A stretch of DNA of 64,000 nucleotides, from NCBI GenBank assembly GCA_963716525.1, contig OY970315.1, forward strand, positions 4,464,001 through 4,528,000. The letters are read 5' to 3'. Below, piece after piece: positions 9,422 through 17,228 of this stretch. Position 1 is the first letter of the stretch, and every line of letters starts with the position of its first letter. Made by a program: the position numbers and the translations under genes. The stretch comes from JBBREP01 sp963716525 (GTDB lineage: Bacteria; Actinomycetota; Acidimicrobiia; IMCC26256; PALSA-610). The notes under the pieces were generated by a model, which was not told the origin of the DNA, made no database searches, and was given only the letters and a program-made list of their open reading frames with translations.

Positions 9422-10453
9422 TCATGGTCGGCCCGCCGGGGTCAGCGGCGGCAGGTCGGCGGAGGCAAGGATGCCAGGCAGGGCCGCGCACACATGGGGA
9501 ACCGCGTTGACCGGCCGGTTCGCGGTGTACGCCGGCGTCGAGGTGGCGAGGTCGTCCGCTGCGACCGGGAAGTCGAGCCGCACGTCGAGTGGGGCGTCGC
9601 CGTGCAGGCGGACCCTCCAGCCGGTCGTTTGCAGCTCCCACGCCGGATCGACGTCGGCGGTGCAATACCAGGTGGGACGGAACTGCACGACCTCGTCGCC
9701 GTCGCTGCGGCCGACGATCGTCGTCCGCTGGGCGGCGACGGTGCCGGCCTCGATCCGCCCCGCGGCGATCGTCGTCGCCGCTCGCGCGAGGGCGAGCTCA
9801 CCGCGGCCGCTCCAATCGTCGACGGGCCGGCCGGCGGCCCGGGCGAGCGTGGTGAGCGCGGGCGCGAACGCGCCGACGAGCGCCGCGACCCGCCGCGGAT
9901 CGCCGGGCGCCGGCGGCCGGCCGAAACCCATGATCTCGAACAGCAGGTGCGGCGAGTCGCGGCGCGAGAGGTCGGCAAACTCGTCGATCTCGATCCGGTC
10001 GACGTGCCGTTGCAGCGACAGCAACGCGTACGGAAGCGCGTCGGTGATGAACCCGGGGCTGCTGCCGGTGGCGTAGACCGACGCCCGACCGCGCGTGCAC
10101 GCATCGACCACCTCGGCCCGCCGCGCGCCAAGCGGGCGGCCGCCGTCGTGGAGTTCCCCGCACGTGGTGACGACGTTGGTGCCGCACCCGAGCAGCCTCA
10201 CGAGGTCGTCGGCGTCGAGCGCTCGCGGCATGTAGAGCGCGCAGTCGGCGCCGAGTCCGAGGATCGCATCCTTGTCGGTGGTCGCCGCCACCCCGACGGG
10301 ATCGACACCGGCCAGCACACCGGCGTCCACGCCCTCCTTCGCCGGGTCGTACACGAGCACGCCGGTGAGCTCGAGCGCGGGATGCTCGATCACGGCGCGG
10401 AGCGCTCGCGTGCCGATGTTGCCCGTAGCCCACTGGACGACCCGCAGGGTCAA
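9422..10453 (-). CDS. DapB-like NAD(P)-binding dehydrogenase
   Basis: About 343 residues. The N-terminus LRVVQWATGNIGTRALRAV is a Rossmann nucleotide-binding motif of the dihydrodipicolinate reductase-like family; related proteins include 2,4-diaminopentanoate dehydrogenase and uncharacterised actinobacterial enzymes in lipid-catabolic clusters. ATGSSPGFITDALP is the conserved central segment. The only start that fits is TTG 10453, which overlaps the stop of the aldehyde dehydrogenase (TTGA), so translation is probably coupled. The true substrate is unknown and 'amine or keto acid dehydrogenase' is only a family-level guess. Confidence 0.75.
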   Translation of the reverse strand: MTLRVVQWATGNIGTRALRAVIEHPALELTGVLVYDPAKEGVDAGVLAGVDPVGVAATTDKDAILGLGADCALYMPRALDADDLVRLLGCGTNVVTTCGELHDGGRPLGARRAEVVDACTRGRASVYATGSSPGFITDALPYALLSLQRHVDRIEIDEFADLSRRDSPHLLFEIMGFGRPPAPGDPRRVAALVGAFAPALTTLARAAGRPVDDWSGRGELALARAATTIAAGRIEAGTVAAQRTTIVGRSDGDEVVQFRPTWYCTADVDPAWELQTTGWRVRLHGDAPLDVRLDFPVAADDLATSTPAYTANRPVNAVPHVCAALPGILASADLPPLTPAGRP

Positions 10454-11913
10454 GCCGGCTCCGCGAAGGTCTTGCGCTCCAGGAACTCGTCGAGCCCTGC
10501 CGCGCCCATCTCGCGACCGATACCCGACTGCTTGTAGCCGCCGAACGGCGCGTCGGGCCCGTAGTAGATGCCGCCGTTGACGCTCATCGTGCCGCAACGC
10601 ATGCGCCGCGCGACCGCGAGCGCCCGATCGCGGTCGGCGCTCATCACCGAGCCCGACAGGCCGTAGATCGAGTTGTTCGCGATGCGCACCGCGTCGTCGT
10701 CGCCGTCGTGCGGTAGCACCACGAGCACCGGGCCGAACAGCTCGTCCTGCGCGACCTCCGCGTTCTCGTCGACGCCCGCGAGCAGGGTCGGCTCGTAGAA
10801 GTACCCGCGCTCGAGGTGAGCAGGGGCGTGGCCGCCGATGACCGCCTTCGCCCCGGCCGCGACCGCGCGGTCGACGTAACCGGCCACCTTCTCGCGCTGG
10901 CGTGCGCTGATGAGCGGGCCCATCATCGTGCCGAGATCGGAGGGGTCGCCGTAGACCACGCCTTCCAGCACACCCCGCGCGGCCTCCACTGCGTCGTCGT
11001 AGCGCGAGCGCGGCACCACCAGACGCGACGTGATCGCGCAGCCCTGCCCGGAGTGCGACACCGCGGCGAACGAGCAGAACATCGCCGCGAGCGCCGGATC
11101 GCCGTCGTCGAGCAACACGAAGGCGGATTTGCCGCCGAGCTCCAGGAACACGCGCTTCACCGTCGCGCTCGCGGCGGCCATGATGCTGCGCCCAACGGCA
11201 GTGGAGCCGGTAAACGACACGACGTCGACATCGGGATGTGTGCTCAGCCGCACCCCGACCTCGTTGCCCGACGCCGTGACCACGTTGACGACGCCCGGCG
11301 GGATGTCGGTGGATTCGGCGATCAGGCGACCGAGCGCCAGCGTCGACCAGGGCGTGTCGGGCGCGCCCTTGAGCACCACCGTGCACCCCGCGGCGAGCGC
11401 CGGCGCCAGCTTCGCCAGCGCGAGCTGGACCGGATAGTTGTACGCCGTGATCGCGGCGACGACCCCTGCCGCCTCCTTCTCGATCCACCGGTGGTTCTGC
11501 AGTCCGAACGCCTCGCGGGCACCGAGGTCCTCGACGAAGTCGTAGTGGTCGAGCAGATCGGCGTACCAGCGGACCACCTCGGTGGGTCCGTCGAGCTGGG
11601 CCTGGTAGGTGATCTGGAGGGGCGCGCCCACCTCGGCCACGAGGATCTGGCGCAGGTCGTCGGCCCGCTCGACGAGCGCGGCGTGCAGCTGGCGCAGGCA
11701 GCGCACTCGCAGGTCGCGGTCGCGCGACCAGTTGGTGTCGTCGAACGCGCGCCGCGCCGCCGCGATCGCCCGATCGACGTCCTCGACGGTCGCGTCGGCC
11801 GCCACGCCGAGGCGCTCCTCGGTGGCGGGATCGATCGTGGCGTACACACCGCCGGTCGCGGCGGGAACGAGCGCGCCGTCGACGAGCAGCTGCTCTTCGT
11901 GCCAGGTCGTCAC
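10450..11913 (-). CDS. Aldehyde dehydrogenase (NAD(P)-dependent)
   Basis: A 487-residue member of the ALDH superfamily, close to the usual 480-500. The active site shows LELGGKS (glutamate general base) and GQGCAITSR with the nucleophile at about C292; VSFTGSTAVGR is the cofactor-loop motif, and FGGYKQSGIGRE is near the C-terminus. It oxidises an aldehyde to the acid. GTG 11913 (TTWHEEQLLVDGALV) is preferred; a longer frame from TTG 11949 would run through the promoter region and carries no ALDH similarity. First gene of the minus-strand operon, divergent from the acyl-CoA dehydrogenase at 11984, with a candidate operator between them. Confidence 0.93.
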   Translation of the reverse strand: MTTWHEEQLLVDGALVPAATGGVYATIDPATEERLGVAADATVEDVDRAIAAARRAFDDTNWSRDRDLRVRCLRQLHAALVERADDLRQILVAEVGAPLQITYQAQLDGPTEVVRWYADLLDHYDFVEDLGAREAFGLQNHRWIEKEAAGVVAAITAYNYPVQLALAKLAPALAAGCTVVLKGAPDTPWSTLALGRLIAESTDIPPGVVNVVTASGNEVGVRLSTHPDVDVVSFTGSTAVGRSIMAAASATVKRVFLELGGKSAFVLLDDGDPALAAMFCSFAAVSHSGQGCAITSRLVVPRSRYDDAVEAARGVLEGVVYGDPSDLGTMMGPLISARQREKVAGYVDRAVAAGAKAVIGGHAPAHLERGYFYEPTLLAGVDENAEVAQDELFGPVLVVLPHDGDDDAVRIANNSIYGLSGSVMSADRDRALAVARRMRCGTMSVNGGIYYGPDAPFGGYKQSGIGREMGAAGLDEFLERKTFAEPA

Positions 11914-11929
11914 GCCGGTTACCGTATGC

Positions 11930-11944
11930 GAGAATGGCTCTCTC
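11930..11944 (+). promoter_or_regulatory. Candidate operator GAGAATGGCTCTCTC (aldehyde dehydrogenase / acyl-CoA dehydrogenase divergent promoter)
   Basis: Imperfect palindrome, five of seven arm pairs matched, centred between the divergent ALDH and acyl-CoA dehydrogenase starts. The identical 15-mer occurs at 53347-53361 in another divergent promoter, and related sites lie at 22353, 25434, 42569 and 53381. Regulator binding is inferred. Confidence 0.5.
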
Positions 11945-11983
11945 GACAAACGGGTGCGACGTTCTCATCGCGCGCGTGCGGCC

Positions 11984-13180
11984 ATGAGCGCGAGCCGCAT
12001 CGGACCGTTCCGCGCCGAGCTCCACGCATGGCTCGACGCGCACCGCGACGACCTCGCGCCCAGGTTCGAGCCGCCGGGGACGCTCGACGACGAGATCGCG
12101 CAGATGCAGCGCGTGAAGTCGGCCCTGTACGACGCGGGCTGGATGCGGCAGGGCTGGCCCGAGCGGGTCGGCGGGCTCGGCGGCTCACCGCTGCTGCGCA
12201 CCGAGGTGGGCGCCGCGCTCGCGGCGCGTGGCCTCGCCGATCCGGGGCTGTTCTCGCTCATCGAGGTGCTCGCACCCACGATCATCGACTTCGCGCCGCC
12301 GCGCCTCGCGGCCGAGATGGTGCCCCGCCTGCTGTCGGGCGCGGAGATGTGGTGCCAGGGCTTCTCCGAGCCGGGCACCGGCAGCGATCTGGCCGCGTTG
12401 CAGTGCCGGGCCGTCCCCGATGTCGAAGGGGGCGCCGCGCACGCGGCGGAGTGGATCGTCAACGGCCAGAAGGTGTGGACGAGCCTCGCGCAGTACTCCG
12501 ACCGGTGCGTGCTGCTCGCACGCACGGGCACGAAGGAGTCGCGCCATCGCGGCATCACCGCGTTCTTCGTCGACATGGACACGCCGGGCATCACGGTCGC
12601 ACCGATCGAGATGCTGAACGGCGAGCGCGAGTTTGCCGAGGTGTTCTTCGACGACGTCGTCGTGCCCGCCGACCGGATGATCGGTGAGCTCCACGGGGGC
12701 TGGAAGGTGGCGATGAGCATCCTGCCCTACGAACGCTCCTCATGCTTCTGGCAGCGCATCGCGTACCTCTACGAGCGGCTGCAGCGCCTCCTGGCAAGTG
12801 TCGACCCCAACGGCCGCAACGACCCCGACGGCCGCAACGGGCCCGACGACCGCAACGCCGACATCGTCGGCGAGGTCTTCGTACAGCTCCACGCCCTGCG
12901 GTCGCGCTCACGGGCCACCCAGCACCGCCTCGACGACGGTGCGGTGCTCGGCGCCGAGACCTCGATCGACAAGGTGCTCGTAGCCACGGCCGAGCAGGCG
13001 CTCTACGACGCCGCCCGCCGGCTCCTCCCCGAGACGATCGCGCTCGACGACGGCGCCGAGGCCGACCTCTGGCGGCGCGAATACCTCTACTCACGTGCCG
13101 CGACGATCTACGGCGGCACCGCCGAGGTGCAGCGCAACATCATCGCCCGCCGGTTGCTCGACCTCGGGGACGAGGAATAA
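11984..13180 (+). CDS. Acyl-CoA dehydrogenase (FadE type), first of a pair
   Basis: A 398-residue FAD-dependent acyl-CoA dehydrogenase that introduces an alpha-beta double bond into an acyl-CoA. WCQGFSEPGTGSDLAAL is the FAD/substrate-binding middle motif, and YGGTAEVQRNIIARRLL the C-terminal motif. Immediately downstream (stop/start overlap TAATG at 13180) is a second, shorter relative; such tandem genes encode alpha2beta2 heterotetramers in the steroid-degrading FadE/ChsE group. Odd: residues about 275-292 contain three hexapeptide repeats P[ND][GD]RNx, encoded by three 18-bp repeats, which look like a recent expansion of a surface loop. Divergent from the ALDH operon. Confidence 0.92.
   Translation: MSASRIGPFRAELHAWLDAHRDDLAPRFEPPGTLDDEIAQMQRVKSALYDAGWMRQGWPERVGGLGGSPLLRTEVGAALAARGLADPGLFSLIEVLAPTIIDFAPPRLAAEMVPRLLSGAEMWCQGFSEPGTGSDLAALQCRAVPDVEGGAAHAAEWIVNGQKVWTSLAQYSDRCVLLARTGTKESRHRGITAFFVDMDTPGITVAPIEMLNGEREFAEVFFDDVVVPADRMIGELHGGWKVAMSILPYERSSCFWQRIAYLYERLQRLLASVDPNGRNDPDGRNGPDDRNADIVGEVFVQLHALRSRSRATQHRLDDGAVLGAETSIDKVLVATAEQALYDAARRLLPETIALDDGAEADLWRREYLYSRAATIYGGTAEVQRNIIARRLLDLGDEE
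12806..12859 (+). repeat. Three 18-bp in-frame repeats within the acyl-CoA dehydrogenase gene
   Basis: Units 12806-12823, 12824-12841 and 12842-12859 encode PNGRND, PDGRNG and PDDRNA. They add a Pro/Asn/Arg-rich loop in the helical C-terminal part of the enzyme. Slippage or unequal exchange is the simplest origin. Confidence 0.8.
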
Positions 13181-14124
13181 TGGATTCCGGCGAGCGCGCG
13201 CTCCTCGCGCGGACGGTTCGTGACGCGCTGGCCGCCACGGAGGGGCCGGGCGACGACATCGCGGTGCTCACGGCGCTCGGCTGGTCGGAGATGCTCGCGG
13301 CCGAGCCCGACGCCGCGATCGCGATCGTGTTCACCGAGCTCGGCCGCAGCGGCGCGCGCGCCTCGGTGCTCGACGACGTCGTGCTGCACGCGCTGGGCAT
13401 CTCGCCGCGCGCCGACCTCGCAGTGCTGCTCCCCCGCTTCGGCGCGTCGGCAGTTGCCGGTGACGGCGAAGCTGCGGGCCTGCTGTCGGCCCGCGCGGCC
13501 GTGGCGTCCGAGCTGCTCGTGGTGTGGCGCCGCGGTGCGTGGATGCTGCCGATCGGTGCGGCCGCCGTGGCACCGGCGCGCGGCATCGACCCCGAGGCAC
13601 AACTGCACCGGGTGCTCGTCGACGGCGGCCGGATCCGCGACGCGGTGGCCGTCGACGTCGCCGCCGGCGCGTGGGACGGCGCGGTCGCGCTCGCCCGCCG
13701 CGCGCTCGCGCACGAGACTGCCGGCGCGTGTCGCACGATGCTCGCGCTCGCGCGCGAGCACGCGTTGGCGCGGGTGCAGTTCGGGCGTCCGATCGCGCGC
13801 TTCCAAGCCGTTCGCCACCGGCTCGCCGAGTCCCTCGTGGCTGTGGAGGCGCTCGAGGCCACGCTGCTCGTCGCCGCCGACGAGCCCGGGCCCGAGACCG
13901 CGGCGCTGGCGAAGGCCGCCGCGGGCCGCACCGCGCGCACAGTCGGCGCACACGCCCAGCAGGTGCTCGCCGGGATCGGCTTCACCACCGAGCATCCGTT
14001 CCACCGTCACCTCAAGCGCACGATCGTGCTCGACGGGCTGTTCGGATCGGCCGACACGGTCACGCGGGAGCTGGGCCGCATGCTGCTCGCGTCGCGCCGC
14101 GTGCCGGCACTGGTGGAGCTGTGA
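13180..14124 (+). CDS. Acyl-CoA dehydrogenase, second (beta-type) subunit
   Basis: A 314-residue acyl-CoA dehydrogenase-like protein, shorter than the usual 380-400. The N-terminal domain is poorly conserved; the C-terminal FAD-binding part is recognisable (REHALARVQFGRPIARFQAV, then HAQQVLAGIGFTTEHPFH). This layout matches the partner subunit of heterotetrameric FadE enzymes, in which the two gene products share FAD and active-site residues. Start codon ATG 13180 overlaps the upstream stop. A terminator-like hairpin follows at 14136. Acting with the 11984 product is inferred from position and family pattern. Confidence 0.85.
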   Translation: MDSGERALLARTVRDALAATEGPGDDIAVLTALGWSEMLAAEPDAAIAIVFTELGRSGARASVLDDVVLHALGISPRADLAVLLPRFGASAVAGDGEAAGLLSARAAVASELLVVWRRGAWMLPIGAAAVAPARGIDPEAQLHRVLVDGGRIRDAVAVDVAAGAWDGAVALARRALAHETAGACRTMLALAREHALARVQFGRPIARFQAVRHRLAESLVAVEALEATLLVAADEPGPETAALAKAAAGRTARTVGAHAQQVLAGIGFTTEHPFHRHLKRTIVLDGLFGSADTVTRELGRMLLASRRVPALVEL

Positions 14125-14135
14125 CCGCAGCCGAT

Positions 14136-14175
14136 CCGCCCGCTGAAACCGGGCGGAAACGCCCTTCTCTTTTTT
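14136..14175 (+). terminator. Candidate intrinsic terminator after the acyl-CoA dehydrogenase pair
   Basis: Perfect 7-bp stem CCGCCCG / CGGGCGG (14136-14142 and 14150-14156) with a 7-base loop, followed after a short spacer by a T-rich run ending at 14175. The T-run is the only one of its kind in this part of the window. The spacer is longer than in a textbook terminator. Confidence 0.5.
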
Positions 14176-14193
14176 GGAGATTCATGCTACCGT

Positions 14194-14261
14194 CGGGGTC
14201 ACGCCCGACGCGAGGACCCCGCCCGACGCGTAGGAACGCGTAGGAACGCACACGCGTAGGG
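14194..14261 (+). promoter_or_regulatory. Repeat-rich leader upstream of the Rieske oxygenase gene
   Basis: Contains two direct copies of GCCCGACGCG separated by 8 bases, an inverted GGGGTC/GACCCC pair, and ACGCGTAGGA at 14226-14235 and 14236-14245 with a related copy at 14252-14261. Clustered direct repeats just upstream of a start suggest cooperative regulator binding or a structured leader. No regulator is assigned. Confidence 0.4.
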
Positions 14262-14283
14262 GCACGCACGCGAGGAGCACCTG

Positions 14284-15564
14284 ATGCCGCACTACCCCAA
14301 GCCGGCCGAGGGCAGCTGGACCGAGCACTACCCCGAGCTCGGCACCGATCCGGTCTCCTACGCCGACTCCACATCCCCGGAGTTCTACGAGCTCGAGCGG
14401 GCGGCGATCTTCCGCCGTACCTGGCTGAACGTGGGGCGCGTCGAGCAGCTGACGCGCAAGGGCAGCTACTTCACGAGGGAGATCGACGCGGCGGGGACGT
14501 CGATCGTGGTGGTCCGCGGCCTCGACGACGAGGTCCGTGCCTTCCACAACATCTGCCGCCACCGTGGCAACAAGCTCGTGTGGCAGGACTACCCGCAGGA
14601 CGAGACGAGCGGCGCGTGCCGCCAGTTCCAGTGCAAGTACCACGCGTGGCGCTACGACCTCGAGGGCAACCTCACGTTCGTGCAGCAGGAAGAGGAGTTC
14701 TTCGACCTCGACAAGGCCGACTACGGCCTCGCTTCCGTGCGCTGCGAGGTGTGGGAAGGGTGGATCTTCGTCAACTTCGACGACACCGACACGGCGTCAC
14801 TCCACGAGTATCTCGGCGAGCTCGGCAAGGGCCTCGAGGGCTACCCGTTCCACGAGCTCACGCAGGTGCACCGCTACCGGGCCGAGGTCAAGAGCAACTG
14901 GAAGCTGTTCATCGACGCGTTCGCGGAGTTCTACCACGCACCGATCCTGCACTCCGGCCAGTACCAGCCCGACGAAGCCGCGAAGGTCGCGGGGTACGGC
15001 TACGAGGCACTGGCGTACGGCATCGACGGACCGCACGGCATGGTGTCGTCGTGGGGCGGCATCTCGCCGCCGAAGGACCTGAGCATGGTGAAGCCGATGG
15101 AGCGCAAGCTCCGCAGCGGCCTGTTCGGCCCGTGGGACGCACCCGACATCGGTCTCACCGAGATGCCGCCCGGCGTGAACCCGGCGCGTCACAAGCGCTG
15201 GGGTCAGGACAGCTTCGTGTTCTTCCCCAACTTCATGATCTTGATCTGGAAGCCGAACTGGGTGCTCACGTACCACTACTGGCCGACGTCGTACAACACC
15301 CACATCTTCGAAGGCACGTGCTACTTCAAGCCGCCGGCGAACGCCCGGGAACGGCTCGCGCAGGAGTACGCCGTCGTGTCGTTCAAGGAGTACGGCCTGC
15401 AGGACGGCAACACACTCGAAGCGACGCAGACGATGCTCGAGGCCCACACGCCGGTGACGGCGTTCCCGCTGAACGACCAGGAGATCCTCATCCGGCACCT
15501 GCACCGCACCGCGCACCGTTACGTCGGCGAGTACCAGCAGTCAACCCAGGAGAACGGGCGATGA
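14284..15564 (+). CDS. Rieske non-heme iron oxygenase, alpha subunit
   Basis: A 426-residue ring-hydroxylating oxygenase-type protein. The Rieske [2Fe-2S] ligands are C91-x-H93 (ICRHRG) and C117-x2-H120 (CKYH); the 23-residue gap between the pairs is longer than the usual 15-17 and holds an extra Cys. The catalytic domain carries DAFAEFYHAPILHSG, with the two histidines of the mononuclear iron site. Such enzymes hydroxylate aromatic or alicyclic rings using electrons from a ferredoxin reductase; the KshB-like reductase at 24345-25378 is the only evident candidate nearby. GAGG at about 14271 provides the ribosome-binding site. The next small gene overlaps its stop. Confidence 0.92.
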   Translation: MPHYPKPAEGSWTEHYPELGTDPVSYADSTSPEFYELERAAIFRRTWLNVGRVEQLTRKGSYFTREIDAAGTSIVVVRGLDDEVRAFHNICRHRGNKLVWQDYPQDETSGACRQFQCKYHAWRYDLEGNLTFVQQEEEFFDLDKADYGLASVRCEVWEGWIFVNFDDTDTASLHEYLGELGKGLEGYPFHELTQVHRYRAEVKSNWKLFIDAFAEFYHAPILHSGQYQPDEAAKVAGYGYEALAYGIDGPHGMVSSWGGISPPKDLSMVKPMERKLRSGLFGPWDAPDIGLTEMPPGVNPARHKRWGQDSFVFFPNFMILIWKPNWVLTYHYWPTSYNTHIFEGTCYFKPPANARERLAQEYAVVSFKEYGLQDGNTLEATQTMLEAHTPVTAFPLNDQEILIRHLHRTAHRYVGEYQQSTQENGR

Positions 15565-15890
15565 GCGTGCTGCCCGCGGAGTTCGCCGACCTCGAGCCGT
15601 TCAGCGACTGGGCATTATGGGGTGAGCGCGCTCGTTACGACAAGCGCTACGACAGCACGATGGCCGAGCTCCAGGCGTTCTACGACGCGGCGTTCCCGCG
15701 CGTCGACGACGCGCTCGCGTACATCGAGCAGTTCCCGTACGACGACTCGATGCCCGAGCCGGCCAAGCGCCTGCTGTGGCTGTGCTGCGCGCTCGTCACG
15801 GTGTCGTTCCCGGTCGAGGCGTGGCGCCAGCCACGCGTGCCCGACAGCGGTGCCGCGAGCATCGACGCGGTCCACGAACCCGCCATCTGA
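15561..15890 (+). CDS. Small conserved protein paired with the Rieske oxygenase
   Basis: A 109-residue acidic, Trp/Tyr-containing soluble protein of unknown function. ATG 15561 overlaps the oxygenase stop (ATGA), so the two are translationally coupled. It resembles small uncharacterised proteins that often accompany Rieske alpha subunits in place of a classical beta subunit. It shows no metal motif or membrane segment. A stabilising or assembly role is a guess from context. Confidence 0.75.
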   Translation: MSVLPAEFADLEPFSDWALWGERARYDKRYDSTMAELQAFYDAAFPRVDDALAYIEQFPYDDSMPEPAKRLLWLCCALVTVSFPVEAWRQPRVPDSGAASIDAVHEPAI

Positions 15891-15914
15891 CCCGCTCGCC
15901 TGACGCGAGGCCTT

Positions 15915-17171
15915 TCAGGGCACCTGGTCGTGGCGGTGGATGTCGCCGCCCTTCATCACGAAGCGCACCTGCTCGGTGACCGCGATGTTCTCGAGCGGAT
16001 CGCCCGGCACCCCCACGATGTCGGCCAGCAGACCCGGTTCGATCCGGCCCCGGTCGTCGACGTCGATCAGCTCCGCCGACACGGTGGTGGCGGCCCGGAT
16101 CGCCTGCAACGGCGTCATGCCGCGGTCGACGAGCGCCACGAGCTCCTTGGCGTTGCGCCCGTGCGGGATTGCCGGCGCGTCGGTGCCGCACGCGACCTTC
16201 ACGCCCTTGTCGATCGCGCGGCTGATGGTCTTGCGGGCCTTCGGGAACACCTCGGCCGCCTTCGCCTGCAACTCGGGGGCCGCGCGCGACACGTCCATGC
16301 CGTCGGCCAAGTACGTCGTGGCCACGAGGAACGTGCCCCGTTCCACCATCAGATCGAGTGTCTCCTCGCTCGCGAGCGAGCAGTGCTCGATGCAGTCGAT
16401 GCCCACCTCGACCGCGGCGCGGATCCCGGCGTCGCCGTGCGCGTGCACGGCCACCTTGAGCCCGGCCCGATGCGCCTCGTCGGCGATCGCGGCGAGCTCC
16501 TCGGTGGAGTACTGCTGCGCGCCGGCCGGACCGGTGTGCGACATGATGCCGCCCGACGCGCACGCCTTGATGAGCTTGGCGCCGTACTTGATCTGGTAGC
16601 GGACGGCCTTACGCACCTCGCTCACGCCGTTGGCGATGCCCTCCTCCACGGTGAGCGGCATGAGGTGCGGCGCGAGTGCCTGGAACATCGTGGGATCGAG
16701 ATGGCCGCCGGTGGGGCAGATCGCGTGTCCGGCCGGCACGACGCGCGGCCCTTCGAACCAACCGAAGTCGATGGCCTTCATCAGCGCCACGTCGAGCAGC
16801 AGGCCGTTCGTCTGGATGAACAAGCCGAGGTTGCGTACGGTCGTGAAGCCGGAGCGGAGCGTGCGGCGCGCGTTGGCGACGGCGCGCAGCGTGCGCAGCG
16901 CGGGATCGTCCTGCACCGCGTTGAGCGGGCTCTCGTGGTTCGGCCCGCCGAGCAGCAGGTTGACCTCCATGTCCATCAGCCCGGGCAGGAGCGTCAGGTC
17001 GCCGAGATCGATCTCACGCACGCCGTCGGGCAGCGTCGCGGGCGCGACGTCGACGATGCGCTCGCCGTCGACGAGCACCGTTCCCGGCGTGACGTACTCA
17101 CCGCGCGCCACGTCGAGCAGTCGAGCGGCACGCAACAAGATCGGCGGCTGCGGTGTGCGGGGGTGCGGCAT
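15915..17171 (-). CDS. Amidohydrolase family protein lacking the first HxH metal motif
   Basis: A 418-residue TIM-barrel amidohydrolase of the imidazolonepropionase/Xaa-Pro dipeptidase-like group. The C-terminal metal and catalytic motifs are present: KYGAKLIKACASGG (lysine that can be carboxylated), AVHAHGD, IEHCS and CGTDAP. At the end of strand 1, where the family normally has DxHxH, this protein reads LMDMEVNLLLGG, so both histidines are replaced. The enzyme may use a mononuclear site or a changed chemistry. Substrate unknown. It is convergent with the Rieske operon and divergent from the P450 at 17229. Confidence 0.85.
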   Translation of the reverse strand: MPHPRTPQPPILLRAARLLDVARGEYVTPGTVLVDGERIVDVAPATLPDGVREIDLGDLTLLPGLMDMEVNLLLGGPNHESPLNAVQDDPALRTLRAVANARRTLRSGFTTVRNLGLFIQTNGLLLDVALMKAIDFGWFEGPRVVPAGHAICPTGGHLDPTMFQALAPHLMPLTVEEGIANGVSEVRKAVRYQIKYGAKLIKACASGGIMSHTGPAGAQQYSTEELAAIADEAHRAGLKVAVHAHGDAGIRAAVEVGIDCIEHCSLASEETLDLMVERGTFLVATTYLADGMDVSRAAPELQAKAAEVFPKARKTISRAIDKGVKVACGTDAPAIPHGRNAKELVALVDRGMTPLQAIRAATTVSAELIDVDDRGRIEPGLLADIVGVPGDPLENIAVTEQVRFVMKGGDIHRHDQVP

Positions 17172-17228
17172 TGCGACGGAAACCCTACTCTCCTAGAATG
17201 GGAACGCAATACTCACAAGTGGAGCGAC

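Noticed and set aside
11914..11949. Longer ALDH start at TTG 11949
   Set aside because: It would translate through the operator and adds residues without family similarity.
9422..12043. An 873-residue minus-strand frame covering the DapB-like gene and ALDH region
   Set aside because: The ALDH lies in another frame with full motifs; only the part from TTG 10453 downwards is real.
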